A DNA stretch of 64,000 nucleotides from contig NZ_CP036426.1 of NCBI RefSeq assembly GCF_007752535.1, positions 3,224,001-3,288,000 of the forward strand. Direction: 5' to 3'. The DNA comes from Tautonia plasticadhaerens (GTDB lineage Bacteria; Planctomycetota; Planctomycetia; Isosphaerales; Isosphaeraceae). Position numbers and translations under genes: made by a program. How positions within the stretch are numbered: position 1 is the first letter of the stretch; each line of letters starts with the position of its first letter. The notes beneath the pieces were generated by a model. That model was not told the origin of the DNA, ran no database searches, and saw only the letters and a program-made list of their open reading frames with translations. Below, one piece after another: positions 16,985 to 26,102 of this stretch.

Positions 16985-17989
16985 CTATCGCGGAGATCGG
17001 CCGGCCTCCGGGCGGATCCGGGGGCGCCGCAGCAGGGCGAGGCGACGATGGCGAAGCCCGTCGAGCGCGACGGCCAGGAAGATGAGGACCCCGGTGACGA
17101 CCGGGTAGAGGTACGGGTCGGCGTTCACCACGTTCAGGCCGTTGCGGATCGCCTGGATGAGCACCGCGCCGAACAGCGTGCCCGGCAGCACCCGGCCCTT
17201 GCCGCCGAAGAGGCTGGAGCCGCCGAGGACGGCCGCGGCGATCGCCTCGAACTCCCAGCGGTCTCCCAGGCTCGGCGAGACGGCCGCCAGCTGCCCCAGC
17301 AGCACCAGCCCGCCGATCGAGGCGCACAGGCCGCTGGCCAGGTACGCGAAGGCCAGCACCCGGCCGACCCGGATCCCCGCCTTCTTCGCCGCCTCCGGGT
17401 CGTTCCCCACCGCGTAGAGCTGCCGGCCGATCGGGGTCATCGAGAGGACGACCTGCGCCGCCGAGAGCACCACGACCATCATCGCCACCGGCAGCGGCAC
17501 GATCCCCAGCACCCTGGACGAGCCCAGCCGGAGGAATTCGCCCGGCAGGTTCATGGCCCGGGTCTGGGTCAGGAACAGGCCGAGCCCCCGGCCGATGGAG
17601 AGCGTGGCGAGCGTGACGATGAAGGGCATCAGGCGGAGCCTCGTGATCAACGCCGCGTTGACGAGGCCGAAGCCCAGGCCCACCGCCGGCGCGACCGCCG
17701 CCGCCAGCCACGGCGAACCGCCCGCCAGCGCGAGCTTCCCGGCCGCGATCGCCCCCAGGAACATGATCGAGCCGACCGACAGGTCGATCCCGGCGGTGAT
17801 CAGCACGAAGGTCATCCCCGCGGCCACGATCGCCGTGGCCGACGACTGCACCAGGACGTTGACCGCGTTCTCGGCCGTCAGGAACCTCGGCGTCGCCAGG
17901 CCGAAGCCCGCCACGGCGGCCAGGAACAGCAGCGCGGGGGCGGCCCGGAGCAGCGCGACGGCGGCCCCCGACCGGGCCCGGCCCGTCAT
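16985..17989 (-). CDS. sugar ABC transporter permease (RbsC/AraH family), second permease
   Basis: 334 residues, mostly hydrophobic, with eight to ten membrane spans. Family signatures are visible: TFVLITAGIDLSVGSIM in the second span region, MPFIVTLATLSIGRGL, the EAA-like cytoplasmic loop YAVGNDPEAAKKAGIRVGRV, and GGSSLFGGKGRVLPGTLFGA near the C-terminus. It is the last gene of the apiose-type operon; its ATG overlaps the stop of the ABC ATPase gene by four bases. With the permease at 19502-20500 it would form a heterodimeric channel for a monosaccharide. Confidence 0.9.
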   Translation of the reverse strand: MTGRARSGAAVALLRAAPALLFLAAVAGFGLATPRFLTAENAVNVLVQSSATAIVAAGMTFVLITAGIDLSVGSIMFLGAIAAGKLALAGGSPWLAAAVAPAVGLGFGLVNAALITRLRLMPFIVTLATLSIGRGLGLFLTQTRAMNLPGEFLRLGSSRVLGIVPLPVAMMVVVLSAAQVVLSMTPIGRQLYAVGNDPEAAKKAGIRVGRVLAFAYLASGLCASIGGLVLLGQLAAVSPSLGDRWEFEAIAAAVLGGSSLFGGKGRVLPGTLFGAVLIQAIRNGLNVVNADPYLYPVVTGVLIFLAVALDGLRHRRLALLRRPRIRPEAGRSPR

Positions 17990-19500
17990 CGTGGGAGCCC
18001 CCGGCGCAGGGCGGCCCGGAGGATCGCCTCGCGGTCGAATCCCCCCCGGGGGAACTCGCCCGAGATCTCGCCCCGGCTCATGACCAGGATGCGGTCGCAC
18101 ATGCCGATCAGCTCCTCGATCTCCGGCGAGATCATCAGCACCCCCGCCCCCCCGGCGGCCAGCTCGCCGATCAGGCGATAGATCTCCTGCCTGGCGCCGA
18201 CGTCGACGCCCCGGGTCGGCTCGTCCAGGATCAGGGCCGACGGCCCCGACATCAGCCATCGGGCCAGCACCACCTTCTGCTGGTTCCCCCCGCTCAGGGT
18301 GCGGACCGGCTGCCCCGGCCCGGCCGCCCGGAGCCGGACGGCCCGGGTGACCCCGTCGACCGCGTCGGCGATCCGACGGCCGTCGAGCAGCCCGCCCCCC
18401 CACCCGGAGAAGCGGGGGAGCGACGCGAGGGCGACGTTCTCGGCCACGCCGGCCTCCATGAGCAGCCCCTCCCCCCGGCGGTCCTCGGTGAGCATCGCCA
18501 GCCCCCGCCGGATGCGGGCCCGGGGCGACGACCGGCCGAGCGGGCGGCCCAGCAGGCGGACCTCGCCCCGGTCGGCCGGGTCGAGCCCGAAGAGGATCCG
18601 CGCCAGCTCGGTCCGCCCCGATCCCATCAGGCCGGCGAGCCCCAAGATCTCCCCCCGCCGCAGGGAGAAGCGGATCTCCTCCACGACGCCCGAGCGCGAC
18701 AGCCCCTCGACCCCGAGGACGACCTCATCCGAGGGGCGTGCGGTCCTCCCCGGGAATAGCTGCCCCAGGTCCCGGCCCACCATCAGGGCGATCAGGTGGT
18801 CGACGGCGAATCCCGACGCCGGGCCGCTCCCGACGAGCCGGCCGTCGCGGAGCACCGCCACGTCGTCGCAGAGCCGGAGCACGTCCTCCAGGGCGTGGGA
18901 GATGTAGATCATCCCGATCCCCCGGGCCCTGAGGCGTCGGATCAGCGCGAAGAGCCGGTCGGCCTCCGGGGCGGTGAGGGACGTGGTCGGCTCGTCGAGG
19001 ATGATCAGCCGGGCCTCCACCGTGAGCGCCCGGGCGACCTCGACGAGCTGCCGCTCGCCGGGGGAGAGGTCCTCGACGAGGGTGCCCGGGCGGCGTCGCA
19101 GCTCGACGGCCTCCAGCGCCTCGCGCGCGAGCGAGGCGGCCCGGCGGCGGTCGATGAGGGGCCCGAGGCGGGGGAAGCATGGCAGGAACAGGTTCTCGGC
19201 GATGCTCAGGTTCGTGAACAGGTTCAATTCCTGGTGGATGAACGCCACGCCCCTCCGGGAGGCCTCGGCGGGGTCGGCCGGCTCGTAGTCCTCCCCCCCG
19301 AGGCGCATGCGGCCCGAATCGGCCGGGAGGACGCCCCCAAGGATGTTCATGAGCGTGGACTTCCCCGCCCCGTTCTCCCCCACCAGGCCGAGGATCCGCC
19401 CCGGGCCGACGGCGAGGTCGACCTCCCGCAGCACCGGGACGCCGAAGAACGACCGGCAGACGCCGAGGACCTCCAGCAGCGGCGGGCCGTCGCTGCTCAT
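17986..19500 (-). CDS. sugar ABC transporter ATP-binding protein with two ABC domains (RbsA/XylG family)
   Basis: 504 residues from ATG 19500 (a GTG at 19509 would add three residues). Two nucleotide-binding domains are in tandem. The first has Walker A GENGAGKST, signature LSPGERQLVE and Walker B RLIILDEPTTSL. The second has the degenerate P-loop GLMGSGRTEL, signature LSGGNQQKVVLARWL and Walker B ALILDEPTRGVDVG. This fused arrangement is characteristic of CUT2-type importers for ribose, xylose, arabinose and related sugars. It starts one base after the stop of the preceding permease gene (TGAGATG) and overlaps the next permease. Confidence 0.93.
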   Translation of the reverse strand: MSSDGPPLLEVLGVCRSFFGVPVLREVDLAVGPGRILGLVGENGAGKSTLMNILGGVLPADSGRMRLGGEDYEPADPAEASRRGVAFIHQELNLFTNLSIAENLFLPCFPRLGPLIDRRRAASLAREALEAVELRRRPGTLVEDLSPGERQLVEVARALTVEARLIILDEPTTSLTAPEADRLFALIRRLRARGIGMIYISHALEDVLRLCDDVAVLRDGRLVGSGPASGFAVDHLIALMVGRDLGQLFPGRTARPSDEVVLGVEGLSRSGVVEEIRFSLRRGEILGLAGLMGSGRTELARILFGLDPADRGEVRLLGRPLGRSSPRARIRRGLAMLTEDRRGEGLLMEAGVAENVALASLPRFSGWGGGLLDGRRIADAVDGVTRAVRLRAAGPGQPVRTLSGGNQQKVVLARWLMSGPSALILDEPTRGVDVGARQEIYRLIGELAAGGAGVLMISPEIEELIGMCDRILVMSRGEISGEFPRGGFDREAILRAALRRGLPR

Positions 19501-19501
19501 C

Positions 19502-20500
19502 TCAGGCACGCCCCGCCGCCCGGGCCCGGGCCGAGTCGAGCAAAGCCGCCAGCAGGATGACCCCGCCCTTGACGATCATGATGGCGAAGTTCGACAGGTT
19601 CATCAGGTTCAACCCGTTGTCGATGACCGCGATGAAAAGCACCCCGTAGGCCGTCCGACGCACCCCGCCCCGGCCGCCGAACAGGCTCGTGCCGCCGATC
19701 ACGCACGCGGCGATCACGTCCAGCAGGATCCGGGGGGCGATCTCCGGCGACCCCGTCTCCAGCCGGCTCGTGTACAGGATCGCCCCGATCGCGGCGCAGA
19801 GCCCGGAGACGACGTAGGAGGCGGCCGTCACCCGGCCGACCGGCACGCCCGAGACCTCGGCGGCCCTGGGGTTCATCCCCGACGCGTACAGCCACCGGCC
19901 GAACAGGGTCCGGGAGAGGGCGACGTGGGCGACCACCGCCAGCGCGGCGACCAGCACGGCCGCCGGGGGGACGCCGAGGACCGAGCCGTAGGAGACCCCG
20001 ACGAACGCATCGGGGAGTTCGTAAATCTTCTGGGATTTCGTGTACCAGACCGCCAGGCCCCCCCCGGCCGTCAGCGTGGCGAGCGTGACCATGAACGGGG
20101 GCATCCCCAGCCGGGTCGCCGACAGGCCGTTGATCCCCCCCATCGCCCCGCCGACGCCGAGCATGGCCGCGACCGCCGCCGGCACCGCCATCGGGTGCCC
20201 GGCAAGGGGGCCGCCGTCGCCCGTCATGATCGAGGCGCCGACCACGCTGGCCAGGGCGATCGAGGCCGTGACCGACAGGTCGATCCCCCCGCCGATCAGC
20301 ACGAACGACTGCCCGATCGCCAGCGCCAGCAGGGGCAGCGTGTTCTGCAACACGTTCGCCGCGTTCCGCCCCGAGGCGAACCCGGGGACCGCCGCCCAGA
20401 ACGCCAGCGCCGCCGCCGCCGAGAGCAGGAGCACGAGGTGCTCGGATCGCAGCAGGAGGGCCGCCCGGGGCGGGCCGACGCCCGGAAATCGCATGGGCAT
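19502..20500 (-). CDS. sugar ABC transporter permease (RbsC/AraH family), first permease
   Basis: 332 residues with the CUT2 permease pattern: QSFVLIGGGIDLSVTASIAL, MPPFMVTLATLTAGGG, the loop YASGMNPRAAEVSGVPVGRV, and GGTSLFGGRGGVRRTAYGV. It differs clearly from the second permease, so the importer is probably a heterodimer. The start lies four bases after the stop of the substrate-binding protein gene. Position inside the operon predicts D-apiose or a related branched pentose as substrate. Confidence 0.9.
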   Translation of the reverse strand: MPMRFPGVGPPRAALLLRSEHLVLLLSAAAALAFWAAVPGFASGRNAANVLQNTLPLLALAIGQSFVLIGGGIDLSVTASIALASVVGASIMTGDGGPLAGHPMAVPAAVAAMLGVGGAMGGINGLSATRLGMPPFMVTLATLTAGGGLAVWYTKSQKIYELPDAFVGVSYGSVLGVPPAAVLVAALAVVAHVALSRTLFGRWLYASGMNPRAAEVSGVPVGRVTAASYVVSGLCAAIGAILYTSRLETGSPEIAPRILLDVIAACVIGGTSLFGGRGGVRRTAYGVLFIAVIDNGLNLMNLSNFAIMIVKGGVILLAALLDSARARAAGRA

Positions 20501-20504
20501 CGCG

Positions 20505-21500
20505 TCAATCCCCGCCGACGCCGGCGCCCCACATGCGCGGGGCCATCTCGTCGAGGTTCCCCTGGTGGATCACGAACCCCTCGTCCTCGATGACCGGGGG
20601 CACCTCCTCCCCCGCGATCAGGTCGGCGAGGGCCCGCACCGTCTGCTCGCTCTCGAAGCCCAGGTCCTGCACGCCGTCGGCGTCGAGGTACCCGTCCCGG
20701 AGCATCCGGTAGGCGGTGGCGTCGCCGTCGAAGCCCCCGAGGATGACGTGGCCCGGCTCGCCGACCTTCTCATACTTGCCCGCCGACCGCAGCGCGGAGA
20801 CGAGCGACGGGAAGAGGAAGTCGGACGACGTGAAGATGAAGTCGATCCCCGGGTCGGCCTGCAGCGCGTTCGTGACGCCGGCCAGGGCCTTCTCCTGGTT
20901 CCACTCGGTGGGGATCTCGGCGACGACCTCGATCCCCCCGCCGTGCTCCTCGATCGCGTCGTCGAAGCCCCGACGCCGATCGACGGCATTCTGGTCGGCG
21001 AGGTCGCCGATGAGGATCATCGCCTTGTGGGCCCCGCCGGCCTCGGCCGCGAGCCGGGCCATGTGGGAGACCGTCTCCCGGGCGATCGCGTAGTTGTCGG
21101 CGACGATCGTCACGGCCTCGGCCGACGAATCGGCCGGCGGGCGGTTGTAGAGGACCATCGGGATCCCGGCCCGGTTGGCGGCCCGGATCATGGGGATGAC
21201 CGTCTTCGCGTCCTTGGGGGCGACGATGATGCCGTCGACGCCCCGGGCGATGAAGCCCTGCACCTGCTCGAACTGGCGGTTGGCGTCGCCGTCGGCGATC
21301 GCCTCCAGGACCGTGAACCCCCGCCCCTCCAGCTCCCCCTTGATCGACTCGAAGCTGACGACCCAGTACTCCGTCTGGAGCGTCTCGAACGCCACGCCGA
21401 CGGTCTTCGGGCCGGGGCCACCGGGCGCGTCGCCCCCGCCCCCGCAGGACGCGAGCGGCAGGGCGGCGAGGGCGAGGGCGATTCCCGCTCGCGATCTCAT
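20505..21500 (-). CDS. sugar ABC transporter substrate-binding lipoprotein (RbsB-like)
   Basis: 331 residues. The N-terminus is a lipoprotein signal (MRSRAGIALALAALPLASC, cysteine about residue 19). The mature protein is a periplasmic-binding-protein-like fold of the ribose type: TVGVAFETLQTEYWVVSFES, DANRQFEQVQGFIARGVDGI, IIVAPKDAKTVIPMIRAANR, and DFIFTSSDFLFPSLVSALR. The ATG overlaps the stop of the oxidoisomerase gene (ATGA), coupling uptake and catabolism. In a diderm cell it would be anchored facing the periplasm and deliver sugar to the two permeases. Ligand D-apiose is inferred from context only. Confidence 0.9.
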   Translation of the reverse strand: MRSRAGIALALAALPLASCGGGGDAPGGPGPKTVGVAFETLQTEYWVVSFESIKGELEGRGFTVLEAIADGDANRQFEQVQGFIARGVDGIIVAPKDAKTVIPMIRAANRAGIPMVLYNRPPADSSAEAVTIVADNYAIARETVSHMARLAAEAGGAHKAMILIGDLADQNAVDRRRGFDDAIEEHGGGIEVVAEIPTEWNQEKALAGVTNALQADPGIDFIFTSSDFLFPSLVSALRSAGKYEKVGEPGHVILGGFDGDATAYRMLRDGYLDADGVQDLGFESEQTVRALADLIAGEEVPPVIEDEGFVIHQGNLDEMAPRMWGAGVGGD

Positions 21501-22360
21501 GGGCGGATCTCCTCGGAACGGGCCGGCGGGGGCGTGGTGATGTCCCGGACCGATTCCCGAAGGTTCTCCGGGTCGAAGACCCGCTTCCAGTCGGGACGGA
21601 AGATCATGCCCTTCGCCCTGGCGATGGCCTTCAGGGCGCCGTCGGAGAAGGGCGAGCCGATCTCGCCGAAGACGATGGCGAGCTCGATGTTGATGTGACC
21701 CAGCAGGAAGTCCCGGGCCGCCTCGGGGGGCACGCCCAGGCGGACGGCCTCGTCCATGGCCTCCTTGACGACGGTGATGCAGGTCGCGGCGGTCGTCTCC
21801 GCCAGCGCGGGCTCCAGGAGGGCCATCTGCTCCACGGTGATGCGGTGTGACCGCATCACCGGGGCGTACATGGCCCGCGCGATCGCCTCCCCTTTCGCAT
21901 AATCGGCGTCCGGGCCCTTCATCAAGGCGCAAACGATATGCTGCTTGGCCTTGATGCCGCCGAAGAAGTCGCGGCGGGCCTCGGGGTCGGTCTCGTCGTT
22001 GAAGACGGGGGGGTGGCAGGGGTGGGTGAAGAAGTAGGAGAGGTCGTCCCGGAGGGGCAGCACCCCGGCGTGGGGCGCGGCGGGGTCGAGCCCCATGAGC
22101 ATCGCCCCGGGCTTCATGAGCGGGACCGCCTCGGCGGCGATCGTCCCCATCAGGGCGTCCGGCACGGCGAAGATCACCACGTCGGCCTCGGCCAGCGCCC
22201 CGTCCCGGGGGGTCACGTCGAGCCCCCGCTCGGCCAGGCGCTCCCGCCCGGCGGGGCCGATCTCGACGTACCGCATGCGGTATTCGTCGCGGTTGCGGAG
22301 GTTGTCGGCGATCCGGCAGCCCATCTTGCCGCCGGCGCCGAGCAGCGCGATCGTCGTCAT
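21497..22360 (-). CDS. apnO: D-apionate oxidoisomerase candidate (NAD-binding, 6-phosphogluconate dehydrogenase-like)
   Basis: 287 residues. A Rossmann fold opens at residue 3 with IALLGAGGKMGCRIADNL, followed by VDVVIFAVPD-type sequence (ADVVIFAVPDALMGTIAAEA) and a helical C-terminal domain (TVEQMALLEPALAETTAATC; HINIELAIVFGEIGSPFSDG). The conserved FFTHPCHPPVFND segment is characteristic of this family. Characterised ApnO proteins oxidise and isomerise D-apionate to 3-oxo-isoapionate. ATG 22360 has GGGGAG upstream and is 52 bases after the kinase gene. The assignment rests on fold plus the surrounding lactonase, kinase and RuBisCO-like genes. Confidence 0.75.
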   Translation of the reverse strand: MTTIALLGAGGKMGCRIADNLRNRDEYRMRYVEIGPAGRERLAERGLDVTPRDGALAEADVVIFAVPDALMGTIAAEAVPLMKPGAMLMGLDPAAPHAGVLPLRDDLSYFFTHPCHPPVFNDETDPEARRDFFGGIKAKQHIVCALMKGPDADYAKGEAIARAMYAPVMRSHRITVEQMALLEPALAETTAATCITVVKEAMDEAVRLGVPPEAARDFLLGHINIELAIVFGEIGSPFSDGALKAIARAKGMIFRPDWKRVFDPENLRESVRDITTPPPARSEEIRP

Positions 22361-22412
22361 CGTAATCCAACTCCCCTCGGTCCGGCCGATCGGGCGGGCG
22401 GGGTGCGCCGCC

Positions 22413-23798
22413 CTACGGCTCGCCTCGCAACACCTTGCCGAAGTAATCGTCCCGGCCGACCTGCCCCCCCTTGAGCACGATCTCCAGCCCGTCGACCGAC
22501 GCCCGCCCCGAGGAGGCCCGGCAGAGGGGCGATCCGGGGGCCGTCGGCATGACGAATTCGAGCGCATCGATCCCCAGCTGGCGGGCCGCGTGGCCGGAGG
22601 TGTCCCCCCCCGCGACCACGACCCGCCGCAGCCCGGCGGCGTCGACCAGTTCTCGGAGGATCAGGCCGAGCTGCTCGCCGAGGCGGTCCCGGGCCTCGGC
22701 CGGCGACAGGCCGAGCGACCGGCCCCGCCCCAGCGTCTCGGCGATCCCCGGGTCGTCCGGCCCGATCGCGGACGAGACGACGACCCCCGGGGAGCCGGAC
22801 AGGCCGTCGAGGCCACGCCGGACGGCCCGGACCCGCTCCCCTTCGGCCCGGGCCGGATCGATCAGGGCATCGGCACGGACCTCGACCCCGACGAACCCGT
22901 CCCGCAGCGACTGGCGGATCTGGTCCCTCGTGGTCGGCGAGCAGCTCCCCGAGACGACGGCCAGGCGGTCGACCGGCCCGGCCGGGGAGACGGGCCCGGT
23001 CCCGGGCCCGGGCAACATCCCGGCGGCCCTCCAGTGGGCCACCAGCGCGTATTCCAGCCCCGACGACCCGGCCGCGAACACCGGGCGGGGGGATCCGGAG
23101 GCATGCCGCCAGATCACCTCGCCGATCCGGCGGAGGTGGCGGTCGTCGATCACGTCGAAGAGCTGCACCTCCGCGCCCGAGTCGATCCCGGCCCGGACGG
23201 CCTCCCAGGCCGCCCCGGGGCGGGGGTCGTCCAGGTCGAGGACGCTCACCAGGCCGATCGGCAGGCCGGTCTGCCGGGCCAGGTGGAGCCTCAGGTCGGC
23301 CTCATCCATCGGGGTGACCGGGTGGCGCCGCATCGTCGGGTGGCGGTCGAGCCGGTGCGTCTCGCCCCCGGCCGAGGCGAACAGGTTGCCGAAGACGCAG
23401 TAGCGTCCCAGGATCGGCGCCCCCACGACCAGCGGCACGAACCCCTCCCCGAAGCACCCCCTCCCCAGCTCGATCGCCCGCCCGATGCTGCCCACCTCGG
23501 GGGACGAGTCGAAGGTCGAGCACGTCTTGTAATGGACGATCGACGGATTGAGCCTCCCCAGCGCCTCGAAGGCCGGGGGCAGGGCGGCCTCCATCCGGGC
23601 CGGGGACATCGACCGGCTCGTCCCGGCGACCCCCACGGCCTGAAGGCCCCCGAACCTCCCGGCCAGATCCCCGGGGGCCGGCGGCCGGAGGAAGAGGGCC
23701 GTGCGCAGGCCGGACCGGGCGAGCGACTCCATCACGTCGGTCGAGCCGGTGAAGTCGTCGCCGTAGTAGGCCAGCAGCGGGCGGGGGGGTCCGGTCAC
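22413..23798 (-). CDS. oiaK: four-carbon acid sugar kinase family (DUF1537); 3-oxo-isoapionate kinase candidate
   Basis: 461 residues. The N-terminal domain starts with LLAYYGDDFTGSTDVMESLA, the Asp-rich substrate-binding motif of DUF1537 kinases. The C-terminal nucleotide-binding domain includes VVAGGDTSGHAARQLGIDAL and ends with GSPLCRASSGRASVDGLEIV and LKGGQVGRDDYF, all typical. The family phosphorylates four-carbon or branched acid sugars (threonate, erythronate, 3-oxo-tetronate, 3-oxo-isoapionate). In an operon with an apionate oxidoisomerase and a RuBisCO-like decarboxylase the expected substrate is 3-oxo-isoapionate, giving the 4-phosphate. Start is GTG 23798, overlapping the stop of the RuBisCO-like gene by four bases. 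Confidence 0.78.
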   Translation of the reverse strand: MTGPPRPLLAYYGDDFTGSTDVMESLARSGLRTALFLRPPAPGDLAGRFGGLQAVGVAGTSRSMSPARMEAALPPAFEALGRLNPSIVHYKTCSTFDSSPEVGSIGRAIELGRGCFGEGFVPLVVGAPILGRYCVFGNLFASAGGETHRLDRHPTMRRHPVTPMDEADLRLHLARQTGLPIGLVSVLDLDDPRPGAAWEAVRAGIDSGAEVQLFDVIDDRHLRRIGEVIWRHASGSPRPVFAAGSSGLEYALVAHWRAAGMLPGPGTGPVSPAGPVDRLAVVSGSCSPTTRDQIRQSLRDGFVGVEVRADALIDPARAEGERVRAVRRGLDGLSGSPGVVVSSAIGPDDPGIAETLGRGRSLGLSPAEARDRLGEQLGLILRELVDAAGLRRVVVAGGDTSGHAARQLGIDALEFVMPTAPGSPLCRASSGRASVDGLEIVLKGGQVGRDDYFGKVLRGEP

Positions 23799-25054
23799 GG
23801 TCCGAAGGCCTCCAGGGCCCGTCGCAGCTCGGGGCGGGCCCGGGCGTACTCGTCGGCCGGCGTCCCCGAGAGGGCCGCCTCCCAGGCCTGGCGGAGGCTG
23901 AGGACCCCGGCGGCCACCCCGTCGGGGTGGGCCATGATGCCGCCCCCGCAGACGTGCATGAGGTCGATGCTGCCGATGCGTTCATACGTCTCGCCCGCCC
24001 GCCCGGCCCACTGGCCGGAGGCGATGACGGGCATCACCCGCCGGCCGAACAGCGGGGCCAGGCAGCGCCGGGCCGAGGCGACGACCGAGTCGTCCGGCTC
24101 GCAGAACTTGTTCCGCAGGCCGTTGCAGTGCAGGTGGTCGGCCCCGGCGAGCCGGTAGAAGGTGGAATAGGCGGCGAACTCCATGCCCAGCATCGGGTGA
24201 CGCGCGTAGATGCCCCAGCCGTTGCGGTGCCCGTGGATGGGCAGTTGCGAATGCGACCGCAGGTGGGCCACGCCGGCCAGGCCCACGCCGTTGAGGCTGA
24301 CCATGACGCAGGTGCCCCCGGCGTCGAGCACCGCGTCGTGGTGGCGCCGCATCGCGTCGATCTCGTCGGTGATGTTGAAGGCGATCATCGCCTTCTTCCC
24401 CGTGCGGTCGGCGTGGTCGTTGACGACCCGCATCACCGCCTCGACCCGCCGCCCCAGCGGCGAATGCGGAGGGTTGGCCATCAGCTCGTCGTCCTTGACG
24501 AAGTCGATCCCGGCCTCGATCAGCGTCCCCACCAGGGCGGCCGTCTCCCCGGGGGCGAGGCCGACGCTCGGCTTGATGATCGTGCCGATGATCGGCCTCC
24601 CCTCGACCCCGGAGAGCCTCCGCGTCCCCTCCGGGCCGAACTGGGGGCCGGGGTAGGCCTCCCCGAACGCGGGGGGGAGGTCGAGATCCACCAGCTTCAG
24701 CCCGGAGAAGGCGGAGAGTTCGAACAGGTTCCCCGCCACCGTCGCCAGCAGGTTCGGCAGCGACGGCCCCACGTTCTCCAGCGGCCAGGAGAGCACGACC
24801 TCCGCCCTCCGGAACCGGGGGGCCGCCCCCGCCCCCCCCGGCGGCCGGGAGCCGGGCAGGCTCGGCCCGTCCGCGTCCTCCAGCTCCGTGACCCGCTCGA
24901 CCCGGGCGCCGAACCGCTCGCGCAGCGCGTCGGTCTCGCCGGGGACCCGGACGAACGTCCCGGTCGATTGCTCGCCGGCCATCGACTCGACCGCCCGCCC
25001 GATCGGGTGGGCCGTCTCGATCCGGTAGGTCGCCGAGATGCGATCGGGGGGCAT
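23795..25054 (-). CDS. oiaX: RuBisCO-like protein; 3-oxo-isoapionate-4-phosphate decarboxylase candidate
   Basis: 419 residues with the large-subunit RuBisCO fold. The N-terminal domain (ISATYRIET ... VVLSWPLENVG) precedes the barrel, which keeps GTIIKPSVGL (Lys about 161), the metal-site motif GIDFVKDDELMAN (Lys about 187, then Asp-Asp-Glu), LPIHGHRNGWG with the conserved His, and MHVCGGGIMAHPDG at the phosphate site. All catalytic-type lysine and acidic residues are therefore present, but overall sequence and neighbours place it among RuBisCO-like proteins of carbohydrate catabolism. In the known apiose pathway OiaX decarboxylates 3-oxo-isoapionate 4-phosphate to a tetrulose phosphate. No phosphoribulokinase or small subunit is nearby, arguing against carbon fixation. 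Confidence 0.8.
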   Translation of the reverse strand: MPPDRISATYRIETAHPIGRAVESMAGEQSTGTFVRVPGETDALRERFGARVERVTELEDADGPSLPGSRPPGGAGAAPRFRRAEVVLSWPLENVGPSLPNLLATVAGNLFELSAFSGLKLVDLDLPPAFGEAYPGPQFGPEGTRRLSGVEGRPIIGTIIKPSVGLAPGETAALVGTLIEAGIDFVKDDELMANPPHSPLGRRVEAVMRVVNDHADRTGKKAMIAFNITDEIDAMRRHHDAVLDAGGTCVMVSLNGVGLAGVAHLRSHSQLPIHGHRNGWGIYARHPMLGMEFAAYSTFYRLAGADHLHCNGLRNKFCEPDDSVVASARRCLAPLFGRRVMPVIASGQWAGRAGETYERIGSIDLMHVCGGGIMAHPDGVAAGVLSLRQAWEAALSGTPADEYARARPELRRALEAFGP

Positions 25055-25076
25055 CGGCCGCTCCGTATTCCCGCCG

Positions 25077-26102
25077 TCAGGCCAGGGTGATGAACCGCCG
25101 CTCGGCGGCCGACCGATAGGATTCGAACACGAGCCGGAGCGTCCTGAGGTTGTCCTCGCCGGTCGTCTCGGCCCGGCGCCCGCCCCCCAGGTGGGCGAGC
25201 AAGTCCGCGAGGCAGGGCACCATGCTGGCGTGGGCCGCGTCGTAGGACGGGTCGGCCCAGGGGAACCGGGCGGGGGGGCATCGGCGGGAAAAGGTCCCCT
25301 CGGCGGTCGTCTCGCGGATCCAGAAATCCGGGTCGAGCCGGGCCGAGCCCCGATCCGCCTCGACGGCGACGAACGTCTCGGGGAAGCGGTCGACCTCCAG
25401 CGGGTTCCCGGCGTAGGCCATGTTGCAGGAGACGATCGCGCCCCCCTGCATGGCCAGCATCACCGAGGCCACGTCCTCCCCCCGGATGTCCTCGTGGACG
25501 CGACGGGTGAGGGCCATCAGCCCCTCGGCCTCGCCGAAGAGGAACCGCGCGGCGTCGAGGATGTGCGTCCCGATGTCGGTCAGGATGAACTGGTCCAGCT
25601 CCCTCAGGGCCGGCTGGTTGTCGAAGACGGGGAACCCCGTGATGAAGTCGATCCGGGCCCGGAACGGCCGGCCGATCCGCCCGGAATCGAGCACCGCCTT
25701 GAAGGCCCGGATTGCCCCCTGCCAGCGCCAGTTCTCGTGGATGAGCAGCGGCACGCCCGCCTCCCGGCAGGCCGAGACCATCCGCTCGGCCTCCCCATAC
25801 GACGCGGCCATGGGCTTCTGGCAGATCGCGGGGATCCCCCGCTCGGCCGCCATCAGCACCAGGGGGGGGTGCGAATCCACGCCGGTGATGACGTCGATGA
25901 AGTCGGGCGCCTCCCGGTCGAGCAGCGTCGCCGGGTCGTCGTAGACGGCCGGCACGCCGGCCTCCGCGGCCAGGGCCTCGGCCTTCGCCCGGTCGGGGTC
26001 GCAGAGCGCCACGCACTTGGCCCCGGGCACCTCCCGCCAGGCGGCGAGCTGGTACCTCGCCCAGAACCCGGCCCCGAAGGCGGCGAAGCGGAGCGGCGTC
26101 AT
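25077..26102 (-). CDS. apsD: Gfo/Idh/MocA-family dehydrogenase; D-apiose dehydrogenase candidate
   Basis: 341 residues. The Rossmann motif is FAAFGAGFWARYQLAAW near the N-terminus; the substrate domain carries ICQKPMAASYGEAERM with the family Lys, LLIHENWRWQ, and DIGTHILDAARFLFGEAE with the family Asp-x-x-x-His. Members oxidise sugars with NAD(P). As second gene after a putative apionate lactonase (ATGA overlap at 26102-26099), oxidation of D-apiose to apionolactone is the most economical role. Alternative: another branched-chain sugar dehydrogenase of the same fold. Confidence 0.75.
   Translation of the reverse strand: MTPLRFAAFGAGFWARYQLAAWREVPGAKCVALCDPDRAKAEALAAEAGVPAVYDDPATLLDREAPDFIDVITGVDSHPPLVLMAAERGIPAICQKPMAASYGEAERMVSACREAGVPLLIHENWRWQGAIRAFKAVLDSGRIGRPFRARIDFITGFPVFDNQPALRELDQFILTDIGTHILDAARFLFGEAEGLMALTRRVHEDIRGEDVASVMLAMQGGAIVSCNMAYAGNPLEVDRFPETFVAVEADRGSARLDPDFWIRETTAEGTFSRRCPPARFPWADPSYDAAHASMVPCLADLLAHLGGGRRAETTGEDNLRTLRLVFESYRSAAERRFITLA

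Noticed and set aside
23795-25054. Genuine carbon-fixing RuBisCO
   Set aside because: No phosphoribulokinase or small subunit, and it is embedded in a sugar-acid catabolic operon with a DUF1537 kinase.
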